Source of the DNA: an uncultured Desulfovibrio sp.
GTDB lineage: Bacteria; Desulfobacterota; Desulfovibrionia; Desulfovibrionales; Desulfovibrionaceae
Direction of reading: 5' to 3'
DNA length: 33,955 nucleotides
Assembly: GCA_947038175.1 (NCBI GenBank)
Contig: CAMQVJ010000025.1
Span: 1-33,955, forward strand
This document shows, piece after piece, positions 8,429-17,790 of the stretch; position 1 is the stretch's first letter, and the number at the start of each line of letters is the position of its first letter. Below the pieces are notes generated by a model. That model worked only from the letters and a program-made list of their open reading frames with translations, searched no databases and had not been told where the DNA came from. The position numbers were made by a program, and so were the translations under genes.

Positions 8429-11400
8429 TTATTTTCTTATTGAATCTAGTATTCTAAAGCCTGTTGTCGTATCAACTTTTATGGCCTCTTTTTTTAGATT
8501 TTGCATCCAGTTTTCGCCAAACATACGCTCTGCTAACCATTCTGTGCTGTGTAGAACTGTGTGTTTTGCAAGTTCTGTGTGTCCTGCTTCGCTTAGCCCT
8601 AAAAGAGTTCGTCCGACACCTATTTTACAGGATGGACAACCTACAAGTATAGGTGTTTCTGGTTCATAGATAGGGAGGGATTTTTCAAGGCGCATTTTTT
8701 TACGTTCACGCAGTGCGTTGTAAATTCCAGGGGAGGAATAGGCACCTGTTCCTGATTCTCCGCAGCAGCCTTGGCTTATGCTTATTTTTGCCCCACTTAT
8801 TTTTTCAAGCGCAGAGGCAACGGCGGCACCCCCTTTAACTGCTTTTACGCCAGACCATTCAGGGTGGCAAGAAGCGTGGTAGAGTAGGTGCATGTCTTTA
8901 CCTGTGCACATGACACACTCATCGGCTTGTGAAACAAGTACTTGAATCACGTCCATTTGAGTAAGAGGAATTCCGTGGATATCTTCTATATCATAGCGAT
9001 GTAGAGAATCTCGGCAAGAACCACATGCTGTGATGAGCTTGCTAATTCGTAGACCTCTTGCTTCCGCTGATTTTATAGTGGCAGCAAGGATTTGTTTATT
9101 ACGTGCGAGATTTTCTTTATAATTACCGTCAGCACCAGAGCTAAGCAGAGGGTATCCGCAACATAAATGTCTTTCTGGTACAACAACTGCATATCCTGCA
9201 TCGGTGAGCAGTGCAATGCTCGCTAGTGCGATGCGTTTGTAAAATAAAGAACCACCACAACCAGGAAAGTAGAGCAAAGCTTCTGTTCCAAAATCTTCTA
9301 AGCTAGAGGATTTTTCTAGTTTTTCTGCTAGAGCTTTAGGGACAAAGAGTCCCCCTTTTTCTAGGTGTAATTCTTGATAAAGATTGGAAAGACCAAGGCT
9401 TGGCCCTTTTGCGGAAAACATGGGGCTTTCAAAGCGATCTCTCCACATTTTAGGCACAAGCCCAAGCATGGTGTTACCTACTTTTTGTCCAACCGCAGCG
9501 GCTTTTGCCATTGTTGGTATACGAACGGTGGGGTTATTAGAGAGCCATCCAAGCACTGTATTTTTAAATTTATGACCGCCTGCGCCTTCTTCTTTGAGGA
9601 ATGCAAGCATGGCAAGGGCGACTCTTGCAGAGTCAATCTTAACTGGGCAAACGGATGTGCAGCGCCCACAACCCGTACAATGTTCAACCATTCGACGAAG
9701 TTCTTCTAGGAGCTTTGCGTCTGGTTTACCTTTTGTAACTTGGGCATAATAGATAGCCTCGGTAATGGCACCGAGAATCATATTTTTATTTCTTGGGTGA
9801 AATTGGTAGGAGCGTTCAGGGTAAACCATTGGGCAAACCTGTTTACATTTTCCGCAACGGGTACAGCCTTGAACGGTGGAAAGAAGTTCTATAAATCGTT
9901 CTTTGTCTGGTAAGCCACTATCACGGATATCCTCAATAAGGCGGTTAAAAGAGAAGGTAAAGGGACGTACAGGAAGCTCTCGTTGAACGAGTTTTCCTGG
10001 GTTTAATATTTCTCTTGGGTCGACACGTTCTTTGAATTTTCGTAAGGCTTCGATTTTTTCTGGTTCAAGAAAGTTTATTTTGGTTATACCGATGCCGTGC
10101 TCACCTGATACAGCGCCGCCCATTTCTTTGGCGGTTTCCATGACACGTAAAACAGCTTCTTCGGCGTTTTCCATCATATGTGGATCATTTGAGTTGACGG
10201 GTAGATTCACATGACAGTTTCCGTCTCCTGCGTGCATGTGGCTTGCAACAATAATCCGACTTTTTGCCATATAGGCAGATATCGCTTGGATTTTATCCTT
10301 AAGGCGTGGGTATTTATTTATTAAAGTATCAAGGAATAAGGCAGCTCTTATCATGAGTTCATCGTCTGAGATGTCAAGCTCGGTTTCTACTGTGGTAAAA
10401 TCTCCAACAGCGACCGTTGATGCAAAGGCAAATTCATCGTTAAATTCGCTATCCTGTAGAGGGAAGCCTTGTAATCTCCCCACTTCTTGTAGGGCATAGC
10501 GATATGCAACTCCTGCACATTCAAGGTTTAGCAATTCAAGAAAATGGGCAAATTCTGGAATTTTAGGCATAGGAAGTACGACGTCTTCATTCATTTTAAA
10601 ACCTGAAGTACGCTTGGCAATGGCTGAGAGCTTATGTCTATCTTCCCAAAAAAGTTCCCCTTCCTTGGTGTCTTTTGCTAGTATTGCGTAAATAAATTCA
10701 TTATCACCCACAAGGTGTAATATGTCCTTCACGCAATCATCGAGTAAATCTGCGTCATTTCCATCAACTTGAACAATGATAACAGATATAGGGTCACCTT
10801 CGTGTTTTGGTGATTTTCTTTTATATTCAATGGCTTGTACGTATTTTACGTTAAATTCTTCAAGGGCAGAAACTCGAACATAATCCCCTTCTTCTCGGAT
10901 TTTGTCTCGTAGTGCTACAATTTTATTAATAAGTTCAGCGGCAGGCTTCATGCTACGCCCAAAAAATTCGAGGGCAAGTACCCGTGAAAATTTAGGTTTG
11001 TCATGAACCATGAAAATTGTGTCGACGATAATACCGTCCACGCCTTCTTTTTGCATGCCAGGTAAGCCACCGAGGGCTTTGTTGGTAACGTCTTTACCAA
11101 GACCAGGCAAACGAATTTCGTCTCCACCAAGTTCAACAACACTGCGAAGTCCGCCTGATACATCATCACGCACTTCAAATACAGCAATTTCATTTTCTAG
11201 AATTTTGTGGCGTGGATGACGTATTCTTTCAATGCGAATAACTTCCCCTGTAGGTGTTACCATGCGCCAAGAAATGAGGTTGTCGAGGGTTGTGCCATAC
11301 TCGAAACAAAAAGGCCCACCAGAGTTTTCTGCAACATTACCACCAATACTTGAGGCGGTTTTTGAGGCAGGGTCTACCGTGAATAAAAAGCCTGCGCTAT

Positions 11401-12058
11401 TTGCGGCATCAATAGCATCTTGAGTGATAACGCCTGCTTGGCACATCATAGTTTTATTTTGTGGATTTACTTCGATCTTTGTGAGGCGTGTCATGTTAAC
11501 GATAACACTTCTTTTTCTTGCTGGAACAGCGCCCCCCGTCATACCAGAGCCACCGCCACGTGGGACAATAGCAAATGTCATTTCGTTGGCAAGGCGTATA
11601 AGCTTGCTCACCTGATCGATATTATCGGGTTCTACTACTAAGAGTGGTAGTTCCATACGAAGATCTGTCGCATCTGTAGATGTTTCTACAAGGGCGCCAG
11701 GTTTTGAAATGATGCAGTCGTTTGGCATAAATTCTTTTAAGCGCAGGATAAGGCCTTCTCGAAAAGTGGTTTCGGCGGCGTAGGTACTCCAGAACATGGT
11801 GATTCCTTCGCCTATTCCTGTTGCGTAAACGTGCGCAAGCGCTTGAACTTCTCTTTCAAAGCGTTCGCCAACGCTCTGTTTGACACTTTCAGCAGGAATA
11901 AAGGGATTATACGCTACTAAGAAAAGCTCTTCGGCGATTTGGCTGGCCAGAGTTTTTACCGCAGGTGGCCAACTTTCAAATTCATCGAGATTAATACGTA
12001 GAATTCGGTTCACTACAAATGCAGCAGAAATAGAGATATGAGGACCTTTATGAGGCAT
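8429..12058 (-). CDS. Large FAD-linked oxidase fused to 4Fe-4S and CCG (heterodisulfide-reductase-like) domains
   Basis: A 1209-residue cytoplasmic 2-hydroxyacid-type dehydrogenase, probably for D-lactate or glycolate. Domains in order: an N-terminal DUF3683-like region (1-120); an FAD-binding PCMH domain with RGGGSGMTGGAVPA near 167-180; a FAD-oxidase C-terminal domain with the His motif MHAGDGNCHVNLP near 611 and GEHGIGITK after it; two 4Fe-4S motifs, CTRCGKCKQVCP (about 731) and CTGCGRCTSVCP (about 796); and two CCG domains, with FPGCGGS (about 934), CCGYP, YHASCHPEW, GCCGES (about 1099) and GCPSCK (about 1142). This fuses into one chain the flavin subunit and the iron-sulfur subunits of the GlcDEF/LutAB-like type. 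AAGGAG precedes the ATG. The gene lies 32 bases after the M23 peptidase gene. The substrate cannot be read from sequence. Confidence 0.9.
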   Translation of the reverse strand: MPHKGPHISISAAFVVNRILRINLDEFESWPPAVKTLASQIAEELFLVAYNPFIPAESVKQSVGERFEREVQALAHVYATGIGEGITMFWSTYAAETTFREGLILRLKEFMPNDCIISKPGALVETSTDATDLRMELPLLVVEPDNIDQVSKLIRLANEMTFAIVPRGGGSGMTGGAVPARKRSVIVNMTRLTKIEVNPQNKTMMCQAGVITQDAIDAANSAGFLFTVDPASKTASSIGGNVAENSGGPFCFEYGTTLDNLISWRMVTPTGEVIRIERIRHPRHKILENEIAVFEVRDDVSGGLRSVVELGGDEIRLPGLGKDVTNKALGGLPGMQKEGVDGIIVDTIFMVHDKPKFSRVLALEFFGRSMKPAAELINKIVALRDKIREEGDYVRVSALEEFNVKYVQAIEYKRKSPKHEGDPISVIIVQVDGNDADLLDDCVKDILHLVGDNEFIYAILAKDTKEGELFWEDRHKLSAIAKRTSGFKMNEDVVLPMPKIPEFAHFLELLNLECAGVAYRYALQEVGRLQGFPLQDSEFNDEFAFASTVAVGDFTTVETELDISDDELMIRAALFLDTLINKYPRLKDKIQAISAYMAKSRIIVASHMHAGDGNCHVNLPVNSNDPHMMENAEEAVLRVMETAKEMGGAVSGEHGIGITKINFLEPEKIEALRKFKERVDPREILNPGKLVQRELPVRPFTFSFNRLIEDIRDSGLPDKERFIELLSTVQGCTRCGKCKQVCPMVYPERSYQFHPRNKNMILGAITEAIYYAQVTKGKPDAKLLEELRRMVEHCTGCGRCTSVCPVKIDSARVALAMLAFLKEEGAGGHKFKNTVLGWLSNNPTVRIPTMAKAAAVGQKVGNTMLGLVPKMWRDRFESPMFSAKGPSLGLSNLYQELHLEKGGLFVPKALAEKLEKSSSLEDFGTEALLYFPGCGGSLFYKRIALASIALLTDAGYAVVVPERHLCCGYPLLSSGADGNYKENLARNKQILAATIKSAEARGLRISKLITACGSCRDSLHRYDIEDIHGIPLTQMDVIQVLVSQADECVMCTGKDMHLLYHASCHPEWSGVKAVKGGAAVASALEKISGAKISISQGCCGESGTGAYSSPGIYNALRERKKMRLEKSLPIYEPETPILVGCPSCKIGVGRTLLGLSEAGHTELAKHTVLHSTEWLAERMFGENWMQNLKKEAIKVDTTTGFRILDSIRK

Positions 12059-12090
12059 AAATTACTCCTTATGAAAGCAAAAACAAATAA

Positions 12091-13416
12091 TTAACGGGCA
12101 GTACTTAGGCGAGAGGTGATATTATTTCTTATCCATTTACTGTCTAGCCATTCCTTTGGTTGAACGGGAACACCGCCCACAAGGAAACCAAAATGTACAT
12201 GGTCGCCACCAGCAAGGCCACTTTTTCCTGTTGTACCAATGGTTTGATTTGTTTTTACTTCTTCGCCAACAGCCACGTTCATGTCTGTAAGATGCGAATA
12301 AATAGAAAAAAGTCCAAGTCCGTGGTCAATGATGATAAGATTGCCATAAATACCTAGAGGTTCTGCAAAAACCACTTTACCGTTATTAGCGGCAGGAATA
12401 GGAGCTTTTGCAACAGAAGCAAGGTCTAAGCCTTGGTGAACTTGCTTGTCTATGGTTTTCCCGTCGTGTGTATATGTTCGGCGGTCTCCGAAAGTCGCTT
12501 TTGCGGCTGAGCGTGGAAGTGCTCTAAAAGCTCCTTTCCAAAGCGGGGTTGCTGTGGAATTTTCCCCAATATTGAGAAGAATTTCATTATCTCTAATTCT
12601 GCTTTGTGTATTAGCTTCAATATACTGTTCGAGTGGCGTTTTTTTATGGGGAGCTAAGAGGGCAAGCTCTGCTTTTTTTCCTTCAAGGAAGGCAGTGTCG
12701 ATTTTTAGGGTGTCGTTTTTGAATTGGGTATTGCGAGCATTCACCGTAAGGCGGCTTTCCGTTATATTTCCTGCTAAATCTTTTGCCATAATTTGTGGCA
12801 AAAAGTCACTAGGGGAGATACTTTCAGCAAAAGGAAATAAGCAAGCGTAGGTGTTTTTCTTTTGTTCGTAGCCTTTAAAAAAGATATCATTGACGTAAAC
12901 ACCTGTTTCGCGAACAGGCTCATTCACACTATAAACAACAAGAGCAGAACCGCCACGTTTAACGCCAGGAGGCAATGTTTTAACACTAATTCGTGGGGGC
13001 TGATTATCAAGGTTAAGTACAGTTTCTTCTGTTGTACTGTTACCCTTACCGAAGCCTGCAAGGGAGGCATCGTACGCTTTTATTTCTAAAGTAAACGCAC
13101 CATCAGGTAATGCGGCGTCTTCAAGCGTGAAAGGAAATTCAATAGAGGTGGGTTTGTCTGCATAGGTTTCTTGGTGAAGCTTCATGCGTTGAGCGCCACG
13201 TTGCACCGTTATCACGAGCTTTCGTATTCCTGCGCTATCAGAGACATGCAGGATGATTTCTTGCCGTGGTCCAATGCGACTGCCAAGTTCTGGGTCAAAC
13301 GAAAAAGTTGGACCATTGAGATCTTTCAGTAATAGGTAACCAGCTAAGCTTATAAGCGACAAGGTAATAAATGCAATAATGGTACCGAGCTTTGAATTTT
13401 TAAAAGACAAGGACAT
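12091..13416 (-). CDS. Membrane-anchored M23 (LytM/lysostaphin-type) peptidase
   Basis: Predicted zinc metallopeptidase of the cell wall, or a LytM-type amidase activator. Residues 10-31 form a single N-terminal membrane anchor. A long periplasmic region of beta-rich character follows (about 35-280). The M23 domain occupies the C-terminus, with HQGLD near residue 328 (His and Asp ligands), an IYSHL strand and the HVHFG motif near 406. All zinc ligands of M23 enzymes are present, so catalysis is plausible. The start was placed at ATG 13416, which has GGAG upstream; a longer frame reaches 13515 but would precede the membrane anchor with an unlikely stretch. Likely co-transcribed with the downstream oxidoreductase gene (32-base gap), although the functions do not obviously match. 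Confidence 0.88.
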   Translation of the reverse strand: MSLSFKNSKLGTIIAFITLSLISLAGYLLLKDLNGPTFSFDPELGSRIGPRQEIILHVSDSAGIRKLVITVQRGAQRMKLHQETYADKPTSIEFPFTLEDAALPDGAFTLEIKAYDASLAGFGKGNSTTEETVLNLDNQPPRISVKTLPPGVKRGGSALVVYSVNEPVRETGVYVNDIFFKGYEQKKNTYACLFPFAESISPSDFLPQIMAKDLAGNITESRLTVNARNTQFKNDTLKIDTAFLEGKKAELALLAPHKKTPLEQYIEANTQSRIRDNEILLNIGENSTATPLWKGAFRALPRSAAKATFGDRRTYTHDGKTIDKQVHQGLDLASVAKAPIPAANNGKVVFAEPLGIYGNLIIIDHGLGLFSIYSHLTDMNVAVGEEVKTNQTIGTTGKSGLAGGDHVHFGFLVGGVPVQPKEWLDSKWIRNNITSRLSTAR

Positions 13417-13557
13417 GAAGAAAAAACTCCTGACAGATATGTTATCGGTTGTTTTATTGTTTTGGCTGTGTATTTTTGTCTGTTGCAAAAAATACACAAA
13501 GCACGAGAGGTTCATAAGTTTTACAAGGGGATAGTTGTGTATCTCTTGTTTTACTTA

Positions 13558-13586
13558 TGTGTTCACGTGCTCTGTTTATGAACACA
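13558..13586. promoter_or_regulatory. Inverted repeat TGTGTTCA-N13-TGAACACA upstream of the M23 gene
   Basis: Perfect 8-bp arms with a 13-base spacer lie about 140 bases upstream of the M23 start, in the gap to the CBS gene. It may be an operator, or a weak terminator for the CBS gene: on the plus strand it is followed by six A, and on the minus strand no T tract follows. Role unresolved. Confidence 0.35.
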
Positions 13587-13745
13587 AAAAACATTTGTGC
13601 CTGTTTGATTGCTTATTTTTTTGATAATTAATCTTTTGGCACTAATAAACTCACCTTGGTGAAAATATTTATAAACGTCATTTGTATAGCACGACTTTTA
13701 TAAACATATAATTATGTAAAAAGTAAAGGTGTTTGGTTTCTTGTT

Positions 13746-14180
13746 TTATACTTCTGAATCTGCTTTTTCATTCAAAAGCTTAAGGGAAATCTTAATGAAA
13801 TCCGCTTCTGTAAGTATGCCAACAAGGGTGCGTTCTCTAACAACAGGTAAGCAACCATATTTATGTTCAAGCAGAAGGGCAGCAGCGTCTCGGATATCGG
13901 TATCCACAGTGGCGCACATGATATCTCTGCGCATAATATCTTTTACAAGAATAGCGGTATCGAGTTCTCTTTGAATTTTTTCGTCAATCTCAGCGAGACG
14001 AGAAATAGTACATGCCAAAAGGTCACGGTCAGTAACGAGGCCTTCAAAATGCCCATGATCATCAGTAACAGGAGCATGACGAATTTTAGCCAGTGACATA
14101 AGGTGACGGGCATCTAACATATTATCATTTGGTTGCAATGTAAAAACGGTATCGGTCATGAATTGTCCAACTGTAAGCAT
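13746..14180 (-). CDS. Two-CBS-domain protein
   Basis: A 144-residue cytoplasmic protein made of two CBS motifs. The first is TVGQFMTDTVFTLQPNDNML (residues 3-22) with the APVTDDHGHFEGLVTDRDLL strand-helix unit. The second is VKDIMRRDIMCATVDTDIRD with GCLPVVRERTLVGILTEADF. Paired CBS domains bind adenine nucleotides such as AMP, ATP or S-adenosylmethionine and act as energy sensors. No effector domain is attached, so any target is unknown. A GCGAGG ribosome binding site precedes the ATG. It stands alone, minus strand, ahead of a 600-base gap. Confidence 0.9.
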   Translation of the reverse strand: MLTVGQFMTDTVFTLQPNDNMLDARHLMSLAKIRHAPVTDDHGHFEGLVTDRDLLACTISRLAEIDEKIQRELDTAILVKDIMRRDIMCATVDTDIRDAAALLLEHKYGCLPVVRERTLVGILTEADFIKISLKLLNEKADSEV

Positions 14181-14405
14181 AAGTACCTCGCATTAATGTT
14201 TAATATTTCACATGTTGTTCTGGACTTTTTTTGCACGGACGTAAAAATAAGAAAATCATATATTATCTCAATATAATCTTCACATCTTCAAAACAATTTT
14301 GCCTATAGTGCGCTAATAAGTCAAGAAACACTTTGCATTTTTAAGCAAAAAAAGAATATATAGTATAAATTATTTTTAAAATGAACCCTAATAGGTATTT
14401 TTATG

Positions 14406-14421
14406 TGGTACGATTTTTGCA
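14406..14421 (+). promoter_or_regulatory. Sigma-54 (RpoN) -24/-12 promoter
   Basis: TGGTAC, five bases, then TTGCA: the invariant GG and GC are ten bases apart, as in the RpoN consensus TGGCAC-N5-TTGCA, with only the C at the fourth position changed to T. It faces the gene starting at 14791. This implies control by a bacterial enhancer-binding protein, which is not encoded in the window. Confidence 0.75.
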
Positions 14422-14512
14422 TGGATTGTTCTATGTGTTTATGTCCTTCATTCTGTCACCGATAGAAAATTTTCTAAATTGACTTATTCTTCTTGACATA
14501 AGGAGAGTGGAC

Positions 14513-14551
14513 ATGGGGATTTTGAATACAGAGTATAATATAAATATTTGA
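14513..14551 (+). CDS. Possible leader peptide, 12 codons
   Basis: ATG to TGA, encoding MGILNTEYNINI, preceded by AAGGAG at a spacing of seven bases. It sits in the long leader downstream of the sigma-54 promoter. It resembles no known leader peptide and may be chance. Confidence 0.25.
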   Translation: MGILNTEYNINI

Positions 14552-14790
14552 AATATATAAAATATTTTTATTATAAAGTTTTAGTGTTTTTTGGAGAGAA
14601 AAACTTCTTTTATATAAAAAAATTTGAGCAATAAATTTGCCTAGATTGTTTTGTAACAACGAAAGAACGTACAAAAAAGATTTTCTCCTCAAACAAACAA
14701 ATTGGAAGCATCTTCTAGGCAATAATTTCCACATTTTGCTTTAGAGTTGTATTTTTATAAAAATTGAGTATTATTAATCAAGGAGCGAGT

Positions 14791-16290
14791 ATGACTGCCC
14801 GTCTACAATCTGATACCCCCACACTTTCTTTAAATAGTGAGCTATTACCATTTACAGAAGTCTTGTTTGTTGCAAAAAGTGAAGAAAGCGCCCGTGAAGA
14901 TAGGCGTATTCTTAGACGTACAGGTTTTCGCAGTATACGCTTTTTTTCTTCTAGTGTTGAAGTTATTCAATATATTATTTTTCAAAGAAAAAATTTAAAT
15001 GCATCTTATTCTTGTATTGTTATCTGTCATGAACAATTAAGTGATATGGACGCAAGGGCTTTTGTGTCTTTATTGCGTTTACACCCTCTTGGTGCGGCTG
15101 TCCCTTCTCTTGTTATTCTTGGTGATGGGAAAAAAGCTGAAGACCATGAGGAAAAGTATAAACCTCTTGGTGTTTTTGAGGTGCTTGCACGTCCTTTAAC
15201 ACCGAATGCTATTTTTCTAGCGTCACAAGGTGCGCATGCTATTTATGAAACAGCGGAGAAAAAGCGTAGAGCTTTAATTGTGGCGCTGGAAAAGGCAAGT
15301 CCAGAGTTACAAGCTCGCTATAGTTTGGCAGAGCAAGAAAAGATTAAGCTTTTTGACGTGACTCTCTCAAGATTTTCTTATGACGCTCCATTGACAATGA
15401 GCTGTGAACAAGCCTACACTGAAGGTTGTGCAAAATTAAACGATAAACTTTACGATCAGGCATGGCGATACTTTAAGCGAGCGATTTCCGCAGATTCTCT
15501 TTATAAGCCACTTGCTTTATTCGGTTTATATAAATTATATAAAGAACGTCAAGAAGATGCTAATGCTAAAATTTATCTTATTCAATCATGTCAAGCTTTT
15601 ATAGATGTAGGGCAGTGGATTAAGGTTGAGGAGTGTGTTATGTGTTTTTCAAAAGAATACCCAAAAAGTTCCCATCCTATTCTTGGTATGATTACAACTG
15701 CCATAAAAAGATCAGATACGGAACAGCTTCAATTATTGCTCAACGCAAGTACAAAGCATGTTTCTTCTGAAGATATTTCTCGCTCAATAGTAACTGGCTG
15801 TTTTCATTATGAATTATCATCAGATATTATGCGTGTTTTAAGTACCGATATTAATGTTTTTACCCGTGTTTTAGAGCTTTTACAAGATCGGAAACTTGAG
15901 CGTCAAAGACGAGAACAAGAAATTTCCCTACAAAAAGCAAGTATGGCACGCTCTTTGGCAATTATTGAGAGTCAAGAAGGTGACCACTCGCATTTTTCAG
16001 GAAATGATAAAGTGGACCGTCTTTTGTCACACTATACATTGTCAGATCCGTCCTTTTTTGCAGATAAGGATGTGGAAAGCTCTCAAAGTAAAAGTTTTTT
16101 TGATTGGAATACTACCCCGATAGAAGGGGAAGTTGTAAAAAAAGAAACTGTGCGTTTAGGTGTTGGCTCAAGGGGTTCAATCGAATCTTTGCCACTCATT
16201 GTGCTTGACGAAAGACATAAAGGTTCTTTCTTGGGTGATATTTTTCGTATTGCCAAGCAGACAGCAAAGATTTATAGAAAGAGCAAGTGA
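14791..16290 (+). CDS. Pseudo-receiver (REC-like) and TPR protein
   Basis: A 499-residue cytoplasmic protein. The first 130 residues look like a response-regulator receiver fold (strand TEVLFVAKSEES, then SYSCIVICHEQLSDMDAR). The strand that should carry the phosphorylated Asp reads CIVICHEQ, with Cys/His instead, so it probably cannot be phosphorylated normally. The middle (about 185-340) contains helical TPR-like units such as AYTEGCAKLNDKLYDQAWRY. The tail (about 380-499) is charged and low in conserved features. ATG 14791 was chosen for the AAGGAG five bases upstream; an in-frame TTG at 14764 is weaker. The upstream sigma-54 promoter is its likely driver. The function is unknown; an adaptor role in signalling is an inference. 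Confidence 0.75.
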   Translation: MTARLQSDTPTLSLNSELLPFTEVLFVAKSEESAREDRRILRRTGFRSIRFFSSSVEVIQYIIFQRKNLNASYSCIVICHEQLSDMDARAFVSLLRLHPLGAAVPSLVILGDGKKAEDHEEKYKPLGVFEVLARPLTPNAIFLASQGAHAIYETAEKKRRALIVALEKASPELQARYSLAEQEKIKLFDVTLSRFSYDAPLTMSCEQAYTEGCAKLNDKLYDQAWRYFKRAISADSLYKPLALFGLYKLYKERQEDANAKIYLIQSCQAFIDVGQWIKVEECVMCFSKEYPKSSHPILGMITTAIKRSDTEQLQLLLNASTKHVSSEDISRSIVTGCFHYELSSDIMRVLSTDINVFTRVLELLQDRKLERQRREQEISLQKASMARSLAIIESQEGDHSHFSGNDKVDRLLSHYTLSDPSFFADKDVESSQSKSFFDWNTTPIEGEVVKKETVRLGVGSRGSIESLPLIVLDERHKGSFLGDIFRIAKQTAKIYRKSK

Positions 16291-16405
16291 TTATTTATTA
16301 ATGCGGTGCAATTTGAAATACGTTGAAAAAGTGCCTGCATGGAAGATAAATATTCTCAAATTATTATGAAAATTGTTTATCTATACAATTTAAAGGACAG
16401 CTTTT

Positions 16406-17692
16406 TTGAAAATTCCAGAACTTTTAATCCCTGCAGGTGGACGAGAACAGCTTGATGCGGCTCTTATATATGGTGCTGACGCTGTTTATTTAAGCGGAAA
16501 TGAACTTTCTTTACGTGCAAAATGTGATGGTTTCACCATTGAACAACTGAGGGATGCTGTAAAAGATGCGCACGCAAAAAATGTGCGTGTCTATTATTGT
16601 TTAAACGCAATGCCCTATAATAAACATTTACCTGAACTTGAAAAAATGCTTGAAGTTTTACCTGATATTGGGGTTGATGGGCTTATTATTGCTGACCCTG
16701 GTGTTATGTGGCTTGCTAAAAAAATGTGCCCACAAATGGAAATTCATCTTTCTACACAGGCTCACTCTGTGAATTCTGCTGCGGTTCATTTTTGGAAAGA
16801 ACAAGGCGTTTCACGCATTAACCTTGCTCGTGAACTTGGCAAGGAAGATATGTCTGCCCTTATTAAAGAATTCCCTGAAATGGAATTTGAAATTTTTATT
16901 CATGGCGCTATGTGTCTTGCTCTTTCAGGGCATTGTCTTATGTCTGCGTGGGTTAATAAAAGACCTGCCAATTTAGGCCAATGCACCCAACCTTGTCGCT
17001 TTGACTATCGAGGGTCAAAGTTCTCTGATATACGTTTGAGTGTTGAAGAAACACTGCGGCAGGGAAGTGATTGTTGGGATATTGAGCAAGGTGAAGATTT
17101 TAGTGCTATTTTTGCCCCCTCCGACTTGTGCCTTGTGCGCTACATGGACGACCTTATCAAGATGAATCCTGCGTCTTTAAAACTTGAAGGAAGAACGAAG
17201 AGCCCTTCCTATGTTGCTCAAGTAACGGATGTATATAGAACTGCCATTGATTTTTATGCACAAAAGAATAATATTACACCTAAGACGCCCCCTGTTCCAA
17301 GAGAACAGGAGCTCACTCCTCAAGATTTTATGGACGAACTTTTTAATACAGGGTCTCGCCCTTTTCGCCCACTTTCTACAGGTTTTTTCTTTCCTGATCG
17401 TATCGAAGAAAAAGTGCCTGATGATTATACAGTGCGCCCCGTTGTGGCTGTACTAGGTGATGAAGTTAAAAAGGGCACATGGGAAGTGAAAGTTCGTGGT
17501 ACGTGGAAATCAGAAAAAGACGCGTCTGTTTTGATGCCTGGCATGCTACGCCCTCTTTTGCAAAAGGGACGCTATAGTTTTACAAATCATCAGGGAGTTC
17601 ATGCGGATGCTTTGCATCCTGGACTTTCTGGTCTTTTACATTTTGAAGACGAAATTGAGAATTTACAGAAAGGGCTTTATATCAGAGCATAA
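16406..17692 (+). CDS. Peptidase U32 family protein (TrhP/YegQ/RlhA-like)
   Basis: Starts at TTG with AAAGGA eight bases upstream and the family N-terminus (PELLIPAGGREQLDAALIYG) directly after it. The U32 signature EIFIHGAMCLALSGHCLMS is at residues 161-179, followed by the Cys motif GQCTQPCRFDYRG, as in enzymes that carry an iron-sulfur cluster. Characterised members include TrhP, which makes 5-hydroxyuridine at tRNA position 34, and RlhA, which hydroxylates 23S rRNA; both depend on prephenate. Protease function is an older name and is probably wrong for this branch. Length 428, near the short TrhP-type members. It is separated from the upstream pseudo-receiver gene by 115 bases. Confidence 0.88.
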   Translation: MKIPELLIPAGGREQLDAALIYGADAVYLSGNELSLRAKCDGFTIEQLRDAVKDAHAKNVRVYYCLNAMPYNKHLPELEKMLEVLPDIGVDGLIIADPGVMWLAKKMCPQMEIHLSTQAHSVNSAAVHFWKEQGVSRINLARELGKEDMSALIKEFPEMEFEIFIHGAMCLALSGHCLMSAWVNKRPANLGQCTQPCRFDYRGSKFSDIRLSVEETLRQGSDCWDIEQGEDFSAIFAPSDLCLVRYMDDLIKMNPASLKLEGRTKSPSYVAQVTDVYRTAIDFYAQKNNITPKTPPVPREQELTPQDFMDELFNTGSRPFRPLSTGFFFPDRIEEKVPDDYTVRPVVAVLGDEVKKGTWEVKVRGTWKSEKDASVLMPGMLRPLLQKGRYSFTNHQGVHADALHPGLSGLLHFEDEIENLQKGLYIRA

Positions 17693-17700
17693 TTCTTTCA

Positions 17701-17762
17701 TGCGAGAGCGTAGGGGAGGTTTTTAAACATGTTTTATGAATCTCCTTTTCAATGCTCTCGCA
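17701..17762 (+). terminator. Long-range hairpin between the U32 and AraC genes
   Basis: TGCGAGAGC at 17701-17709 pairs with GCTCTCGCA at 17754-17762, enclosing an inner partial stem (GGGGAG/CTCC). It could end the U32 transcript or form a leader structure just upstream of the AraC-type gene. There is no T run. Confidence 0.45.
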
Positions 17763-17790
17763 AAACACATTCTCCTTAAAGGAGTTATTT

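Larger units (their letters stand above)
14181..14790 (+). other. 610-base AT-rich gap with sigma-54 promoter and leader
   Basis: Between the divergent CBS and pseudo-receiver genes. It holds a sigma-54-type promoter (14406-14421), a 14-bp palindrome TAGAAAATTTTCTA at 14463-14476, and a 12-codon open frame with a good ribosome binding site (14513-14551). The rest is AT-rich with no recognised gene. An 86-codon minus-strand frame at 14474-14734 has no ribosome binding site or family features and was not accepted. The leader from the promoter to the start codon would be about 360 bases, which is long. Confidence 0.6.

Noticed and set aside
13558..13586. Inverted repeat considered as a Rex or HcpR site
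   Set aside because: The arms TGTGTTCA/TGAACACA with a 13-base spacer do not fit the shorter spacing of the TTGTGA-type sites of those regulators.
14474..14734. 86-codon minus-strand open frame in the sigma-54 leader
   Set aside because: No ribosome binding site, AT-rich composition, no family features, and it opposes the sigma-54 promoter region.
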